Assembly (NCBI GenBank): GCA_026122225.1
Contig: JANEZZ010002658.1
Coordinates: forward strand, 124,001 to 188,000
Source: Heloderma charlesbogerti
Lineage: Eukaryota > Chordata > Lepidosauria > Squamata > Helodermatidae
Direction of reading: 5' to 3'
Length of the DNA stretch: 64,000 nt
The position numbers and the translations under genes are program-made. The notes beneath the pieces were generated by a model. It was not told the DNA's origin, did not search any database, and was given only the letters and a program-made list of their open reading frames with translations. This document shows positions 1 to 12,200 of this stretch, piece by piece. Each line of letters begins with the position of its first letter. The first letter of the stretch is position 1.

Positions 1-794
1 CAGTGTGGCCACGCTGGTGCACCCCAGGGATTGCAGCTGCTCTCTGCACCATCCTTCTTTTAAAACACATTTTATAGTCAGGGTGGGTATGCTTATTTGA
101 GGACTTCTACTTTTAAAAGAAATTAACCTTTTCTTCCCAAAAAAGAGAGGCTTGTTCCCCAGCAAATGCATTTAGCATCGGGGCAGCAGGCTCCATTTCA
201 TTCCTGTAGAAGCTGCAGAAGTCTTTTCTGCCTGGGTTGGCAAAGCGTGCGTGTTTGGAACAGCAGGGTGGGAGTGGGGGTACAGGGGATGGGGAGAAGA
301 TCAGTGTCTGCTGTGGTGCTTCGCCACTGCCATGTCTCGGGGGAGGCCCTGTAAGACCATGAAGTCCAGGGTCGAATCACCCAGCTGCTCTCCATCAATT
401 CTTGTGGATTTTCTCCTTCTTTGCTCCATGTACAGCTGTTTGGCCATGCAACTAAGGGGCAGGATGCAAGGGTTCGTATGCTCAAGAACCGAAGGGAGCG
501 CCTGTGTATAACGGCCTCCTCACGCCATGCTTGCAGGAGGGGCTGCAGATCTTGGCAGAGTCCCTGCTTTGCATGCAGGGGCCCCAAGTGGCAGCATCTC
601 CAGGCAGGGCATGGAAAAGCCCCTGGAGAGCCACCCCTGCTGGTCAGTGCTGACAGGACTGGACTGGGCAGGCCAGACGCCTGGCTCCACAGAATGCATC
701 GGCCATGTGCCCAGTGGAGCTTCTGCTCTTTGTTACTGGGGGGACAGGGCGGCTGGCCCTTCTCCGAATGTCTCTTCCCCTGCCCCACCCTTAG
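1..794. other. Calpain intron, nothing recognised
   Basis: This sequence upstream of the first visible calpain exon contains open frames but none with calpain similarity and flanking splice sites. I recognise no repeat family here. Confidence 0.5.
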
Positions 795-988
795 GCTGTG
801 CCCGGCGAGGGTCCTGAAGCCCAGCTGTCGTGCGGCCTGGTCCGGGGCCACGCCTACGGCATCACGGCTGTCCGGAAGGTTCAGCTCCGTCGGCGCCTCT
901 GTGAGCTCTTCAAAACCAAGACGCTGCAGCTGCTTCGCCTGCGGAACCCCTGGGGCACCATGGAGTGGGACGGAGCCTGGAGTGACAA
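795..988 (+). CDS. CAPN5-like: Calpain exon with catalytic His and Asn
   Basis: The exon follows a pyrimidine-rich tract ending in ttag and stops before gtaatc. It is 194 bp, begins in phase 0 and ends with two bases of a Lys codon. It encodes GHAYGIT (active-site His) and RNPWG (active-site Asn), the second half of the papain-like core. This is the first exon seen, so the gene begins left of the window. Confidence 0.9.
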
Positions 989-3900
989 GTAATCCGGGCG
1001 GGAGTAGCAAGGCAGCAGGGATCCGGCAGGGCCCTTTGGGTCAGGACAGAGTGAGCGAGGTGTTCTTGGGGACAGAGGGATGGGCGGAAATCACAGGAAG
1101 GCAGGAGAACGTTCAGGAAAGTTCCTCCCAGGCAAACATGGTGGAAAGAGGGGCCTTGAAGGCTCTCGGGGACAGGCAGAGGAAAAGGACAGACTCTGGA
1201 GGGACCGAAAGAGCAGGAGGCGGCAGCAGAGGCCCAGACATCCGTGGCTGTGCAGTAGTGCTGTGGGGCCTTGGAGGCACCATCCTGGGGTCTGGGTGGG
1301 ACCTGATGGGTGGAGGAAGCGTAACATGAGAAGAGTCCTGGAGTGGGATCAAAGCAAAGGTCCTGCTCCCACCGTGGCCAGCCAGGTGCCCAAAGGGAAA
1401 GTCCACAAGCAGGATGGGAGCACAAAGGCACCCTCCTGCTCATGCAACGGATTCAGGGGCATGTGGAGGAGGTCCATGCTGGAGGTCACCTGTCACCGTT
1501 GACAGCGTTATCCCCCATGAATAGGTCCAGCCCGTTACAGCCATCCAGGCTGGTGGGCATCACTGCCTCTTGTCGTGCAAATTCCCTCAAGGAGGGTGGG
1601 GTTTTTGATGGAGGGCAGCTGCAGCCTGTTTCACTTCAGACCTTCCTCTCTGCCCTTCCCACCCCACCCCACTTTCCCCCAGGTCTCCTGAATGGCAGCA
1701 GGTGAAACCGCGACAGCGACAGCAGATGGGGGTCACTGTGCAGGATGATGGCGAATTCTGGTGAGTCCAGTGCGTGCATGCGTCTCTGTCTGCAGGAGGT
1801 TCTGGTGTCCCTTGGGGCTGCATCCTGAAGGCTCCGTCTCTGGTCAGCGGTAGATTCCTATGATCCGGAAAGCCCCAGAGGCTATCTGGTTCCTCCCCCA
1901 CCCCAAGGTCTGCACCATCCCTCCAGTAGGACCTGTCCCCATAGATTGCTCTGTGCCTCACAAGCCACCCAACACTCACAGCTGAGAGAGTGTGCTTGCA
2001 GAGCAAAGAGCTCCAGGTGACTCAAGGAAGTGAGCCAATCCATATGCTGGATGAGGAAGCAAAAGGTTCCTGACTAAACAGGCCCTTGGTCCTTGACTCC
2101 TGTGTCCTTCCACCTGTCTGCCAGGATGTGTTTTGAGGACTTCTGCACCCATTTCACAGACATCGTCATCTGCCGGCGCATGAACACGGCACGTTTGAGC
2201 TGCCGGCGGAGCTGCGTGGAGAGTCTGCAATTTGGGGAGTGGGATCCCCAGAAGGGGCATGCAGGTGGCTGCCTGAATCATCCGGAGACCTTCCTCAACA
2301 ACCCTCAGGTGGGAGGAATTGCAGCTGTAATACTGAAATGTTGTACACGTCTGAACATCAGTAAAAAGAGTAACATTAAGAACTGACATTCATTTTGCGA
2401 ACCACTTTCAGAAACCTTAGTGATGGATTTGAAGTTGGTCATCAGAAGACGGGACTGCATGGTTCATTTTTTACATTAAGATCTTATTGTGAGGCATCCC
2501 GGGTGGCTTATATTTAATAGGCTTTCTACCCCCTCCTCACTTTGTTCTGGCAGAGCACAGCGTTGTCAGCTGGTCTCTCCCATCCAGGCACAGGCACTCA
2601 GACCTGCGCAGCGTCAGGCAGGTGGCATGGCTGTGTCACACGCGCCGCTTCCTCACTGTCGGCTCCGGGGTGCCCTTCGGAGATGCCTCTGCCGGACAGA
2701 AGCGCCTGGCGTTCCTTGTGGTGTCCCCCACCTGGAGCTCTGAGCCTAGGGTTAGGGTTATCGCCATCTTGTAAATGGGCAGTTGGTTTCTTTTTCCTAG
2801 GTGCAGAACTTGGCATTTATCCCTATTCAGTGTCATTCTGTTGTTTTCTGCCCAGCGCTCCAGTCTATCCAGATCACGTTGAATTTTGTTTCTGTCTTCC
2901 AAAGTATTAGCTATCCCGCCCCCTTTTTGTGTCATCTGCACATTTGATCAGCATTCCCTGCACCTCCTCCTCCAAGTCCTTAATAAAAATGTTGAAGAGC
3001 ACTGAGCCCAGGACTGAGCCCTGCGGTACCCCACTCGTTACCTCTCCCCAGCTTGAGAAGGTCCCATTGATAAGCACTCTTGGAGTCCGATTCTGTAGCC
3101 AACCGTGGATGCACCGGATTGTTGTTTCATCTAGCCCACTTTGAGCTAGTTTGCTCATCAGGATATCATGGGGCACTTTGTAGAAAGCTTTGCTGAGGTC
3201 GAGGTATATGATGTCTGCAGCATTCCCACGGTCTACAAGGGAGGTGACTTGATCAAAAAATGAGATCAGATTCATCTGGCAGGCCTTGTTCTTGACAAAT
3301 CCATGTTGGCTTCGAGTAATCACGGCATCGTTTTCAAGTTGCTTCCAGATGGATTGCTTTATGATCTGCTCCAGAATTTTCCCAGGGATTGATGTCAGAC
3401 TGACTGGTCTGTAGTTCCCAGGTTCCTCCTTTTTACCCTTTTTGAAGATAGGGGCATTAGCCCTCCGCCAGTCATCTGGCACTTCCCCCGTCCTCCATGA
3501 TTTCTCAAAGAGAATAGACAGCAGTTCTGAGAGTTCTTCTGCCAGTTCCTTTATTACTCTAGGGTGCAGTTCATCTGGCCCTGGAGATTTGAACTCATTC
3601 ACAGTAATTAGGTGTTCCTTGACCATATGCCTATCCATCTCAAGCTGAAATCCTGCCCCTTCAGCCTGTACTTCGCCTTTGCCAGGAGGGTCATACACCC
3701 TCTTTTGGGAGAAGACTGAGCCAAAGTAGGAATTGAGCACCTCTGCCTTTTCTTTGTCATCTGTTATCGTTTTTCCATCCTTATTTAATAGCTGAGTTAT
3801 TAAATAGCTGAGTTATTGAGTCAAAAAGTGAAAGGGATTTTTGACAAAGCTACGTTTTGGCTGCTCATCAGAAAGTGAACAGTGAGGCAAACCTGGACCT

Positions 3901-6188
3901 TGTTAGAAGAGAGTGTTCCACAGCCAGAAACCGCTGCTGAAAAGGCCCTGCCTGGTGTGTGTGTCCCCTCCCCGACACCACACCTCAGACAGAGTTGAAA
4001 CTGTGGCTGTGCTCAGACCTTGGAACACCCTGCTGAGGGAAGCTTACCTCACCCCTTCATTGAGGGCCTTCCACCAGCAGGCAAAAATCTTTGATTTTAA
4101 GCAAGCCTATGGAATCACAGAATCATAGAACAGTAGGGTTGGAAGGTGCCTACAAGGCCATCGAGTCCAACCCCCTGCTCAATGCAGGAATCCAAGTCAG
4201 AGCATCCCTGACAGATGGCTGTCCAGCCTCATCTTGAATGCCTCCAGTGCGGGAGAGCCCATTATTTCCCTAAGTAATTGGTTCCATTGTCGTATTGCTC
4301 TAACAGTCAGGAGGTTTTTCCTGATGTTCAGCCGGAATCTGGCTTCCTGTCACTTCAGCCCATTATTCCGTGTCCTGCACTCTGGGATGATCAAGAAGAG
4401 ATCCTGGCCTTCCTCTCTGGGACAGCCTTTCAAGTACTTGAAGAGTGCTATCATATCCCCCCTCAGTCTTCTCTTCTCAAGGCTAAACATACCCAGTTCT
4501 CTCAGTCTCTCTTCATAGGGCTTTGTTTCCAGTCCCCTGATCATCTTTGTTGCCCTCCTCTGAACCCTCTGCAGTTTGTCTGCATCCTTCTTAAAGTGTG
4601 GTGCCCAGAACTGGACACAGTACTCCAGATGAGGCCTAACCAGTGCTGAGTAGAGGGGAACTAGTACTTCCCGGGATTTGGAAGCTATGCTTCTATGAAT
4701 GCAGCCCAAAATAGCATGGGCCTTTTTTGCAGCCACATCACACTGTTGGCTCATATTCAGCTTGTGATCGACAACAATTCCAAGATCCTTCTTGCTTGTA
4801 GTGTTGTTGAGCCACATATCCATCTTGTAACCGTGCATTTGGTTTCTTTTTCCTAGGTGCAGAACTTGGCATTTCTTTCCTCTGCCTTTTCCCATGCATG
4901 TAGCTGAAGAAAGCCTTTTTGTTGCTTTTAGCATCCTTCACTAACTTCAGCTCGTTCGCAGCTTTAGCCTTCCTGATGCCATCCCTGCACTTCTGTGCTA
5001 CCTACCTGTACTCTTCCTTTGTAGCTTGGCCTTCCTTCCACTTCCTGCATGTGTCCTTTTTTGTTTTCAGGTCATCTCTAAGCTTCTTGTGAAGCCACCT
5101 TGGCTTCTTCTGTTGTCTTCCACCTTTTCTTCTTGTTGGAATGGTTTGTAATTGTGCCTTGAGAATTTCCTTTTGTAAAAGCTCCCACCCATCTTGGACT
5201 CCTTTTCTCATTAGAGTCGCTTGCCACAGGACCTGACTGATCATTGTTTGAGTTTATTAAAATCAGCTTTCCTAAAATCCAGGGTACGCATTTGACTATA
5301 CTCGGCTTTTGCTTCCCTTAGAACCAAGAACTCAATTATAACATGGTCACTTTCCCCCAGAGTTCCTGCAACTGCTACTTGATCCACTAAGTCATCTCTG
5401 TTGGTTAGGATCTAGACAAGGATAGCCGATCCTCTAGTTCCTTCCTCTACTTTCTGTAGGAAGAAGTTATCCATCACATAAGTCAGACGTTTCCTGGAGG
5501 GGCCATGTTTTGCAGAATTTGTCCCCCAACACATATCGGGGAAATTGAAGTCCCCCGTTACTACATCATGCTTCCTTAAAACATTGGCTATTTGCTTTTC
5601 AAAATTGTCATCCTCATCTTCTCCTTGGTTGGGTGGCCAGTAGTAGACTCCGACCACCAGGTTCCTTTTATTCTTTGCTCCATTTATTTTGGTTCAGATG
5701 CTCTTGATGGGGCTACCAAGCTCCCCCTCCTGTATTTCTGTTCAGAGATATGCATTTTTCACATACAGGGCAACCCCCCTCCCTTTCTGTTCCTCCTGTT
5801 CTTTTTGAACAAGTTATATCCTTCAATTGCTGTATTAAGAGTTCAGGTTCGTTCTGTTTGTTTCCCATACTCTGGGCATTAGTATATAGACATCGAAGAC
5901 CATGTGCTTTATAGTCTGGCTTTCTTCCTACTTGTTTCTGAAGACTATTTGGAACTGGAGCTGATATGGTCTTCTCTACTGTTCTGGGTTTTAAAATGCA
6001 TTTTAATTTTTAATTATGTTTTGAAGTTCCTGCCTCTTTCTAATTTTTTATCTGCTCTTACCTGATTTTTATTCAGTTTTATTGTGTTTTTGCTTATTAT
6101 GCTGTGTGGATTGGTTATTTTCAATGGTTGACTTTATTGTTATTAGTGCTCTTGAGCATTTTTTATGGAAAAGTGAGCAAATTATAAA

Positions 6189-6233
<45 letters not shown>

Positions 6234-9200
6234 ATCCACAGGGCCTCAGTGGTGGAGAAAAACAGTTGCACAGGCTTGCACAGAAGGAGGTAGCCCCAAA
6301 CATCCCCTGGTCCCAGGAGGCGTAGAATCTCCTTTGCTGGTGGTATTTAAGCCAGGGTGCCCTCGCTGCAGATTTCTGATGTTGGTGTGGGGTTGGGCTA
6401 GATGGCCTTTGAAGGCACCTTCCAAGTCAGTAATTAAGACCATCATCTGGAATCAAACTTGCAACTGGTCAACTGAAACAGCAACCCTGGGGAGATAGGG
6501 CTGTGCGTCATGCCAGACAGCTGGAGTTTCTGGGCCCCACCGATTTGCTTTCCCTTTATTCTTGCATTGTGCCCCTTCTACGCCTGAAGAAGTGTTCTGT
6601 GTGGCCAAGAGCCTTGTATCCACCACTTCAAATGTGACTTGGTCCCCTAGAGAGGCAGCATCCCTTAGTCCCCAAGACTCTGAAAAGCTGCAGTGGGAAA
6701 GGACAGACAAAGGGGAGCAGCCCCCCCTTTCCGCACTGTTTGGCTGACACCGTCCCTGTCCCCCATCCCCCAGTTTTTCTTTGAGGTGCCGAGGGCTCCA
6801 GACTCAATTCTGATTTCGCTGCAACAGAAGGACACGCGACAGCTGCGGGGATCCGGCTCTGGAGGGCACAACCTCCCCGTGGGCTTCGAGGTATTCAGGG
6901 TGAGTAAGAGTCCCAGCTCTGGGCTTGGGGAGGGGTGGGTGCAGGAAACTATTGGGAGACGTCTGAGCTGCAGCGGGAGCAGGGAGGGCTGGGAGTGTGC
7001 TATGGGGAACTTCAATCTTAACAGGGTGCTGTGATCTGCACTGTTAACGCTGTCACCGGCCGACGAAGTTTGGTAATGGACAAGCCCTACGTGATGAATG
7101 GCTTCCAGCTTTCTCCACCTGTGGGGCAGAGGGCAGCCGGCCAGCCCCCCCTCGGTGAGCTGGGGGCCTGGGACAGAGCCATGTCCTTCTCCAGCGGTGT
7201 GGGGGGAGAGGGGCCGCCGCTCGTTGGCTTCACTCACACCTGGGGGAGCTGCCATTTCCCCCTGGGCCTCCGCAGGGCACCTTCACTGAGGCCTGGCAAC
7301 CTGTCAGTATGTTGGCATAAGCGCTGCCTTGGTCAGCTACGAGCCAGAGTGCAAGGAGGCCGTCCGCGCCCCGGGGCGAGGGGCTGGCCTGCTCCCAGGG
7401 GCCATTCTTGCTCTTGCAACCAGGCCTGGCCCGCGTGTGCCCAGAGGGAGCCGTGTCAAGTGGGCTCAGGGTCTTCAAGGGATGGATGGGCAGGATGGGA
7501 GCCGCTGCCGCAGGGGAGCTCCCTGGGCTTGGTGGTCTGGCAGGAGGGCCTGGCGGCTGGCCGGCACTGGGCTGCTTCCTCATCCATGCTTGTCAGGAGA
7601 GTCTGGTGCCCAAAGCAGGCCTTGGGTCGGATGCTGCTCTGTGCTGTCTGAGGGAGAACACTCTCGGGGTGGGGGGTGATTTGTGGTGGCCCAGACCTTT
7701 GCTTGGGCTGCCCCCCCCCCCCCCCGGTTCCTTATTGGTTTCCACATCCTTGGGCTGTCCTGGACATGGGCACGTGCCCAGGGGAGAGTCTCGCATGCGT
7801 CCAAGTGTAGCCTGGGCTGGATGCGATGCAGTGGCATCTCACAGTGAGGCTCCCCCAGACATGTGGCTGCCCCAGAGCTCATGAGGGGGGCACACGCCGA
7901 GTCCCGTACTTGTCACTATCATCAGGGGCCATTGTGCATTACTGAGCATTGCAGAGAAGCAACAGTTTTGATTGGAGATCCTTATTATGACTCTCGAGGG
8001 AGACCAGCGCCGGAGGCAGCTGGTATGGGGCAGTCCATGGGTGGGGAGCTTCTTTCAGCCCAAGACCCAAACTGCCTTGCAGAGATGTTCTCAGGGGCTG
8101 CGCTCCAGAGGGGGGTGGGGCTGAAGACAAAAGGGAAGAGGGCAAAAATACAAAGAACATCCGCATATTGTAGCTTAAGAATCTTCTGGCAAGTCATTAA
8201 GCCTTAGGAGAGGCAGCTCAACCTTTTAGAATGGGGGGTGGTGCACAAAAACTGGAGCCACCACCAAACAGTCCAGTGGCTAGGAGAAAGAGGATGGGGG
8301 CACGGAGAGGCCACCCAGAGAACCCTAGAGGGCTAGATTGGGACCAGACAGACCAGATTTGGCCCCCGGGCCTGAAGTCCCCCCCGCACCATGGTGCAGT
8401 CTAAGGCTTATTTAGGGAGACCAAGGTTGCTGAGTGGAGGTTGTATTGGAGGTTGGGCCCGAAGGGCAGTCTGGGGATTCTGCTCATGTACCGCCCACCC
8501 CACTGCACGACTGACTCCCTGGCCGAGTGTCAGAGTGGAAATTGAGCCAATAGAGCCCCAGAGCAGTTCTGATTCTGAGGAGGAACAGCAATCTGTGGGA
8601 GAGGAGCTCGCTCATCTCTCACAAGCACAGCAGCTGGCAGAGATTCCTCCTGCCAGCATTCCTGGGATAGATAGTGACCCTGGCAGCAAGAGAGCGCTGG
8701 AGGGGGGTTTGCTGGACACTCGGTGCAGAAGCAGGGAGCGACGAGAGATGGAGGGCACGGAAAGGAGGCGTAGCGCTCGTTTGGTGCGCGAACAACGATC
8801 GCGTCCCGAGGACCCAAGGGAAAGAGGGAAGATCTCTCCCTAGCCCATCAGGGTCTTCCCATGATTCTCCTTCAAACGGGGACCAACTGCCTTACCTGGA
8901 GCTTAGGCTACTCTGCTATCTTTCCCCAGTGCTGTTCCTTGCTTTGTCGCTAGTGATTAGTATCTGAAAGAGTCATAAAGTAATAAAGGAATAAAGTCTC
9001 GGAAAGAATTCCTCATCGTCTGTGTTCTGAGTTGGCTATTGGTGGGGACTGCAAAAGGCAGCTAGGGTGCTCCTGACACTGAGGTGCTTGAGGTGGTCTC
9101 TGATGTGCATGTACAGTCCCCTAACTTATTGGTGTCGAGGGACTTCAATGTACATTCAGAGGCTGTCCTCACGGGGGCACCTCAGGACTTCATGGGGACC

Positions 9201-12200
9201 ATGGCTTCCTGGGAGCTGTACCCTACTCCAACTGGGCTCACCCATGTAGCTGGTCATGCGCTAGACCTGGAGAAGCGGGGAGTGATCTGGAAGTCGGGGG
9301 TATATCCACCACCCCCTTGTCATGGTCAGATCACTATCTGGTGACGTTGGACTTCTCGGTTCCCCAACCCCTCTGCAGGGGTGGAGGACCCCTTAAAATG
9401 GTCTGCCCCAGGCGTCTTATGGATGCCTGAACGCACTTGGGGATTCTCTGGTGCATGCAAACTGGCACTCAGTCGAGTGGTGGGTGGCCGGAATGCCACA
9501 ATCACTGGGGCATTAGATCGGGTGGCTCCAAAACACCCTCTCCCCCTGAACAGGATTCAAACTGCACCATGGTTCAATCCGCGGTTACGAGCCCTGAAAC
9601 AGGAGGCGAGATAGCTAGAGCACCGGTGCTGGAGGTCTTGCTCCAAAGATGATCAGACATGGGCCAGAGCTGTATCTTCAGCCTATCATGTGATGGTGAA
9701 GGCAGCAAAAAGGAATACTATGCTGCCTCTATTGCATCCACAGAGTGCTGTCCCAGGAGGCTGTTCCAAGTGGTCCAGAGCCTGGTCGGTCCAGTTGCTC
9801 CAGAACTGCTGGAGCTTTCCAAGGCCTCCTGTGAGGCCTTGACAAGGCACTTTGCAGATAAAATTCATCGGATCAGGAGTGTTATTTTGTGCGCCGTGGA
9901 TACAGTTAGCGAGTGAGAGGTGGCCTGTGGCAAACCGGTTTTGTGGGATCGGTTCCAGCTTCCTCTTTCTGATGAAGTGGACAAGGTGCTTTCATCTGTA
10001 AGGCCGGCCACCTGCTTACCTGATCCTTGCCCATCTTGGCTCATTATGAGCTGCAGAGAGAGGCTGGGTGAGGGGATCAGGGTGGTGGTGAGCACCTCCC
10101 TTGAGGAGGGAGTGATGCCATTATCTCTCAAGGACGTAGTGATAAGACAGCTCTTTAAAAAGCCCTCCTTGGGTCCCCAAGTCCTGAACAACTTTCACCC
10201 AGTTTCGAACCTGCAATTTTGGGGTGAGGTGATTGAGCGGGTGGTGGCGATGCAGTTGAAGGCACACTTGGAAGAAGCCGATTACCTAGATCCATTTCAG
10301 TCGGGCTTCAGGCCTGGGCATGGGACAGAAACGGCCTTGGTCGCCTTGGTGGATGATATGAGGAGGGCTTTGGATAGAGGTGAATGCTCCTTCCTTGTTC
10401 TCCTCAACCTCTCAGCAGCTTTTGATGCTGTTGCCCACGGTATCCTCCTGGACCGCCTGGAGGGGATGGGCACTGGAGACACCGTATTATAGTGGTTCTG
10501 GTCCTTCGTCTCCGGCAGGTACCAGAGGGTAGCACTTGGACAGGAGGCTTTGGACCCATGGCCACTCTCTTGTGGGGTGCCACAGAGTTCCATCCTCTCC
10601 CTGATGCTATTTAACATCTATGTGAAGCCGCTGGGGGCTATCATCAGGAGGTTTGGGATGCGGTGTCATCAATATGCGGATGACACGCAGCTCTACCTCT
10701 CATTCAAATCTTCACCACGGTTGGCCGTAGAATCCCTGTCCAAATGTCTGGAGACGGTGAGTGGCTGGATGGGGAGGAATAAGCTGAAGCTGAACCCTGA
10801 GAAGACCGAGGTACTTTTGGTGGGAGACAAGAGGAGGCTGGGGGATGTTGACCTGGTGTTGAATGGGATGCGGCTACCTCTGAAAGACCAGGTCCGCAGA
10901 CTGGGGGTCATGTTGGACTCCCAGCTGTCCATGGAACGCTGTACCAACTCCATCTGATACGGTGGCTGCACCCCTACCTTCCCGACCATCTGCTCCCATC
11001 GGTAGTACATGCCTTGGTCTCCTCTCGTCTAGCCTACTATGATGCACCCTACATGGGGTTACCCTTGAAGATGGTTCAGAAGCTACAGCTGGTGCAGAAT
11101 GCGGCGGCTTGCCTGATTAAAGGCATATAGGGTTTTAAAGAGCTTTAAAACCCTATATGGTTCTGGCCCAGCCTATCTCAAGGATCGCCTCCAGCACCAC
11201 CAGACAGGCCAATCAACAAGATCAGCCTCGGATGGCCTTCTGGTGAGAAGGCCAGAACAGCTAGGCTGGTGAAGACAAGGGAGAGGGCCTTCTCTGTGGT
11301 GGCCCCCACTCTGTGGAACTCCCTCCCTAGGGAACTCCGCCATGCCCCTTCTTTAATGGGCTTCTGCCATGCATTAAAAACATGGTTGATCAAGCAGGCA
11401 TTTGGGGTGGGCTAGGGTATTTTTAGAAATACGATGTTTTAATGTGGAATTTTATTGTCTTAAACTGTTGTATTATTGTACATCATCCAGAGTGGCCAGG
11501 TGACCGGCCAGATGGGCAATTAAGAAATTAAATAAATGAATAAATAAAATAAAACATGGGGAACTTAAGCGCCCGTTTCTTATTACGCATAGAGACTGAG
11601 CTCTGTTTGTTCAAAGAAGGGCCTGGGGACTGACAGCCAGCGCCAGCGTCGTGGGGCTGGCTGGAGCCCCCGCCCGCCAGCAAAGTGCGGTTCGGGGCCC
11701 GCTGATCTTCTTGGAGTGACGCTTTGGGCTCGGGGCCTAACTGGGGGGCGGGGTCCTCATTCTCCCCACAGGTGGAGCAGAACCGGTGCTGGCGCCTGCA
11801 CCGCATCCCGCCCCGTGTCGCCGGCTCCACCTACACGGACTCGCGTAGTGTCCTGCTCCGTGCAGAGGTGCCGCCAGGGCGCTATGCCCTGCTGCCCACA
11901 ACCTTCGACCCAGGCCAGAGTGGCGCATTCCTTCTGCGGATCTTCAGCGAGCGCCCAGCCCGGCTGCGGTGAGCCCCCCACCTCGCTCCAAGAGCTGCCC
12001 CCTCACCTTTTGGCTGAGACTTTAATGCTGACCCTCAGGTGGAGGAACGAGGATGAGAGGAAAGGGCTGTGTGCGTCAATCAGAAGGATGGGAGGAAAGA
12101 GGCTGTGTCGCTCTCTAAGCACATGCAGAGTGCCTTTCCCTTGCTTGTCAGGCCTGACCTGGACTCAGGCTCAATCCCAGCAGCTGTTCTCACCAGCTAC

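Noticed and set aside
421..1329. 302-codon + frame across the first calpain exon
   Set aside because: It is out of frame with the calpain exon and has no family similarity.
2747..2760. Telomere-like TAGGGTTAGGGTTA
   Set aside because: Only two units; chance or CR1 junction sequence, not an interstitial telomere array.
2907..3740. 277-codon reverse transcriptase frame as a host gene
   Set aside because: It is clearly a CR1 fragment with homologous copies throughout the window.
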